Shown: piece after piece, positions 60,082 through 64,000 of the stretch | Position numbering within the stretch: position 1 is the stretch's first letter | Layout of the letters: each line of letters starts with the position of its first letter | Source of the DNA: Penelope pileata | Lineage: Eukaryota > Chordata > Aves > Galliformes > Cracidae | NCBI GenBank assembly: GCA_013396635.1 | Contig: WBMW01000795.1 | Location: 251,653 to 315,652, forward strand | Direction of reading: 5' to 3' | DNA: 64,000 nucleotides | Notes under the pieces: generated by a model | The model's database searches: none | What the model saw: the letters and a program-made list of their open reading frames with translations, nothing else | What the model was told of the DNA's origin: nothing | Program-made: the position numbers and the translations under genes

Positions 60082-62423
60082 CTGAATAAAATGAAAGAAT
60101 GTACCAAATATTTTCGTCTTATTCACAGAAGAAATCCCATTGAGATTAAAAAAAAAAAAAATTATACCAGTAAAGCAAGCAGAATTTTGCTAAGAGAAGT
60201 AGAACAATTACTGTTGTTCTGCTTCATAAGCTACTGCTCCTACGGTAGTTGAAATTCCCAGTCAATACTTCATGCAGTGCATATTAATTTTACTGTGTTT
60301 TACAGTTCAATTTACTGCTCACTGTAAATGTATTCTGAGAGTTTATGGAGTTGTCTGGAAGTAGGACATCACAATGATATTTTTATAGAGATATAAATAC
60401 ACATGCACATACTGCCATAAACGCACGCATAGCTGATGCATAATTTTCAGCAGATGCAAGGCTGCTTGTATAGGAAAGCTGTTAAATGACCAGAATGCTA
60501 CAAATTAAGTGTGCTAGTAATTGTATCACCTAATCAGGTTGTTTGATACAGAATTCCTTCCAGTTTAATGATGCATACAAACATTACCTTCCTGTTAAGC
60601 TAAGCATGCAAACATTGTACCTGATTAGCAAAGTCTTCAAGCATCTATGCTATAACAAACATGCAAGACATTTCACAATTATTTGTGGCAGCACGTAAAA
60701 CATGTTTTATTTAAGCACATGACATAGAGGAATAGCCTAATTCCTTAAAGCTCTTAGATATGTGCATCACGTGGTAAGTAGTCATGTAGAGGGTCAGGCA
60801 ATCTGCTTTAAGCACGACATGAAAGTGCCATGGTCAAGACTAATGACACGAACTGTTCCAGAAGCTCTCAAGCCCTGCACTGCAGGGTACTTACTCTCTG
60901 ACAAGTCAGCTGAATACAGATATCATAACTTCTGTCAGATCAGAACCTCATTACATTCTTTGAAAACCAAATCAAATTTTCTTTTAAGACATCTCATACA
61001 TTTTACTCAAGGAGAAGAGAGGATCATGAACCGTGTGCATACAGATTATCCTAATCATCCTCTCCAGCTGACTGGAAAGAGGATGTGTGTTGAGGCATGC
61101 TAGCTGCTTGAGCTGATGTCTTTCTATAGCAGAGCACCAAGAGAAGGAACTTGCAATGGAGAGGAATGCAGCGCAACATTTTTATTTTTTTAATGAAAAC
61201 TGATTTCTTTTTATAGTTACAGAAAGATTTTTTAAGAAAGATTTTTTCTTCAGGATTCTACGTTCACACAGGTCATCAGAAGTAGGGATCAGTATTTCAC
61301 TGGTATGCAAAGGGCAAAGATAAAGGAAAAAAGAAGGCAAAATGTTTCAGAAGAATTGCACGTGAAATTTACCAAAGATCATTAGCCCACGAATTTTGGG
61401 AAAATAATTAGAGTCCTGGGCAGTACCAGTGATAATTAAAGGGTATGTCTGAATTTCTTGTGCCTTAAAGCACTAAATGCACTTTCAGGTCTACACTCCG
61501 TTTGTCCTTTCTGTTTCCCCATTCTTTGTCGTTAACACAATTATTTCAATCTTCACATCTATCCCAGCTATCTCAGTCTTTCTTTGTATTAACAGTGCCT
61601 CCCAGCTGTAAATTCATTAGCAACTTTGCACATGATTTCTCATTAGCAAGATTTCTTTGCTATTTTTCTGTAACAAGACTGTTAACAAAAAAAAGGGGGG
61701 GGGGGAGCAGTTTTTCTCAAGAATGATAATTGAATTTTGAGCATATCCTCCATTAAGCTATAAACTTCCCTTAGCAACTCCTATCATTAAAATCTCCTTC
61801 AGGTGTTCCATTGCCAGATATAATTCCCTTTTTCAGTCTTCCTTAGTAAACTAACAGTTATAATTCCATGCTTTGACTTTATAGAGGAAGAAAAAATATT
61901 TTTGGACTTTGGTGAAACATCAGTTATACTGTCAAAAAAAATTACTCAGTCTAGCACAGGCTATCTTATAACAGCATAAACCAACCTAACTTTTTTTTAT
62001 TTAGCTCCGTGTCTTTATATATTCTTTCCTTTACACTTATTCCAACGTCTCACCTACTGTTGAGGTAAGAGTAAGAATATCTTTGTGCCCTTATGTCTTT
62101 TTTTCCTTCTTCTTAACTATAGGTACTACTTTTCCTACTCTTCAGACATATTTTACCATCTGAAACTTTTTTAAAATCCTTGCCTCTGGATTTGTACTTC
62201 TGTATGCCAATTCCTTCAAGTGGGGGTAGGGACTATCCAGTTTCCTCAGTTTGTGCAGTTAGTATTCTTTCAGTTTAGCTCCATCTCTAAAGTAACAATT
62301 TATCTTTCCAGAATCACATTCTTATCAGCTATCCCCTCTTGCCCATCAAGATATCCTGTCTTGCCAATGTTGACTCTACTGTAAATTTGGGCAAATTAAT
62401 GATTTTATTTTATGTCCACAAGT
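60082..62423 (-). other. LEG1 5' intron, no exon found
   Basis: AT-rich sequence searched on the - strand for the expected upstream LEG1 exons without success. An A8 run followed directly by G11 lies at 61687-61705. Confidence 0.45.
61687..61705. repeat. A8G11 homopolymer junction
   Basis: Eight A followed by eleven G on the + strand. The G11 run is length-unstable and hard to sequence. The other strand is C11T8. Confidence 0.85.
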
Positions 62424-62812
62424 TGTGAAGGAGTTCTTGGCAAAGCGAGGACATGAATTGGTTAACCTGAGCAACCCTGGGTATGAGCCTCTCCCTTAGG
62501 CCACTCCTTGTAAACACCCAAAAGAAGCAGCATATCTGGATTCCGGATATGCTTCAAGTGGGCAGCAACCAATTATGTCTGTCTGCGTGATGAGGACTCT
62601 GAATCCAATCAGAACAAGGAGAAGGTGCGTGCTCAGGACTGTATAGCCAATGCATGCTGCCCATGTGTTTTGTTGTATGCCCAAAGCCAGTGTGTGCTGT
62701 CCACATTTCTGTTGTATGTCTATATATGCTGTACATAATCTGATTAAAGGGAGCTTAACCATACTTACTTTGAGATCGTGTCATGACTCAGGGACCCACT
62801 TCCACTCCAACA
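62424..62812 (+). mobile_element. Solo LTR of an avian endogenous retrovirus (copy B)
   Basis: The element has TGT...ACA ends. The flanks ACAAGT (62418-62423) and GCAAGT (62813-62818) are a 6-base target duplication with one change. It is 389 bases long against 434 in copy A at 1281-1714, because it has two rather than three about 40-base units. A TATATA stretch near 62720 and ATTAAA near 62743 fit a short R, so sense is +. No internal genes are adjacent. The - strand frame through it is a reading of the LTR, not a gene. Confidence 0.85.
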
Positions 62813-64000
62813 GCAAGTAGCTCATTAAATATTTGTGCCATTCTTATTAAAGTAGTAGCTTCATTTGTTCCTTATGGCTTACATAGAAACAAATCCATAA
62901 AAATGTTTTCTCAGCAATATAACCTTCACATGCACATGGTTAATGCAACATATTTCAGTGGCTCTTTGAAGAATTGATTTCCTCTTTTTGATTGCGCAAG
63001 TTCATTATGTCGATATGCAAATGTTTCATTCATTCTTCACTAATCTAACGCAGCTGCCTGTTTGGATGAGGCTTAAATATTTGCTAACCTCACTACTATG
63101 CACACAAAAATTATTTCCTTTCCTTTCTACTTATCCATCAATACTTCTTACATTTCTTTCTGTAAAACACTTTCTACTCATATATTTATCCTTCTACCTT
63201 TTTTTTTCCTTTTGATCATATAATTTCAAAAATATATCTCCTTTCCTATCGACCGATTCTGTGACAGTCAGTCTTCACCTGTCTGTGCAACCAGATACAA
63301 ATCTTCTTCTCTCCCACCATGTCCCTCATCTCTATTTGGAAACTGTCACTGAAACCAGGCACATCTTCACTTTGCAGATGTGGCCATATTACCTAACTAG
63401 ATTGTTTCCACCACTCAAATGTAGCTTCTGCATCCAGGCATCTTTGTCTCTGCCACTCACTGGACCAGCTCTCCTGCTGCATCAGCCACTCTCTTCATCT
63501 TCTTTTTATTTTTTTATATATAAAGAAGGAAAAGATGAAAACATCTGCCTAAACTCCAACCAAATTCTTCTTGCAGCTGTCTGTTTGCCAGCTAGCTGCC
63601 TGCATGGATTTTGTTGCTTGCTCTACCTCCTTTTCTTCATTTTGACTTAGCATTTAATGTTCAGTTAGGTGTGATTAAAAGCTGGCAGCCTTCCTTCACC
63701 ACTGGCTGCAGTTTTTAGTTTTCTTCCAGGCAAACATACACCTTGAACAAAACTTGCAACCTCTAAGAACTACAGACTGCAACTAATAAGCCAAAAAAAA
63801 AACCAAAAAAAAACAGGTAGGCAAAATAGACAAAGCCCTAGGAAAAAAAAGGGAGGGGGAGAGGAGAGGGAAAACAAAGAAGAGAAAAAAACAATTTTTG
63901 TAAAAAATATATATTTAAAAAAATATTGAGGCTACTTGTAAAATAATCAAATAAGGTAAAGAGGGGGAAAAATTCACAGTGGAAGAAGTACACTTTTAAC
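62813..64000. other. LEG1 5' intron or flank, no exon found
   Basis: AT-rich and pyrimidine-rich sequence. The last about 200 bases are strongly A/purine-rich (63790-64000). The + strand frames at 62988-63215 and 63261-63650 are long because of low-complexity T/C-rich sequence and have no supportable similarity. Confidence 0.4.

Noticed and set aside
60762..61103. 113-residue + strand frame in the LEG1 5' region
   Set aside because: Wrong strand for LEG1, no similarity and no splice sites of note.
62496..62762. 88-residue - strand frame, with a near-identical 64-residue one on + at 1447-1641
   Set aside because: Both are readings through the same LTR in its antisense direction. The similarity comes from the LTR pair, not from a conserved gene.
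63261..63650. 129-residue + strand frame
   Set aside because: It is pyrimidine-rich low-complexity sequence with Leu/Ser/Phe-rich translation. No domain was recognised.
1..64000. CRISPR arrays, tRNA or rRNA genes, bacterial or phage systems
   Set aside because: No regularly spaced identical repeats with unique spacers, no cloverleaf with an A/B box that I could support, and clear vertebrate gene structure and avian retroelements throughout.

Overview
The window looks like nuclear DNA from a bird, most likely a galliform (chicken-like). It is AT-rich and intron-rich, with many CR1 LINE fragments whose 3' ends carry the avian octamer-type tail, a Galluhop-type mariner and avian LTRs. There are no operons or bacterial genes. 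Most open frames in it are chance frames inside introns and repeats.

Two vertebrate genes can be anchored, both from split exons. On the + strand is the 3' end of THEMIS, the T-cell selection adaptor. Its penultimate coding exon (25689-25842) aligns without a gap to the human C-terminus as I remember it, and a short last exon follows (26371-26390). A further phase-compatible exon pair lies downstream (34860-35016 and 39657-39666) and may encode an alternative, longer tail. On the - strand are five exons of LEG1 (liver-enriched gene 1, C6orf58 in human): 60004-60081, 58228-58412, 56921-57054, 56254-56492 and 50036-50223. They join in one reading frame and end with a stop. THEMIS and LEG1 are also tail-to-tail neighbours in human, so gene order supports both calls. 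The large THEMIS exons and the LEG1 signal-peptide exons were not found and probably lie outside the window.

Layout: 1-25.7 kb is THEMIS intron sequence with a solo LTR (1281-1714), an antisense CR1 (about 11.26-11.99 kb), an internally deleted mariner (15194-15740), a degenerate Ty3/Gypsy-type pol scrap (about 21.6-21.9 kb) and old CR1 pieces. From 25.7 to 39.7 kb are the THEMIS terminal exons with CR1 tails between them. From 40 to 50 kb is intergenic sequence with a triple nested insertion (LTR inside CR1 inside CR1, 41.99-42.82 kb) and a CR1 with an open ORF2 end (43.05-43.70 kb). From 50 to 60 kb are LEG1 exons; intron 50224-56253 holds an LTR split by a CR1 that keeps ORF1 and endonuclease but lacks its 3' end. 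From 60 to 64 kb is LEG1 5' intron or flank with a second solo LTR (62424-62812), of the same family as the first but in the opposite orientation.

All calls were made by eye. Family assignments rest on remembered motifs, not on database searches.
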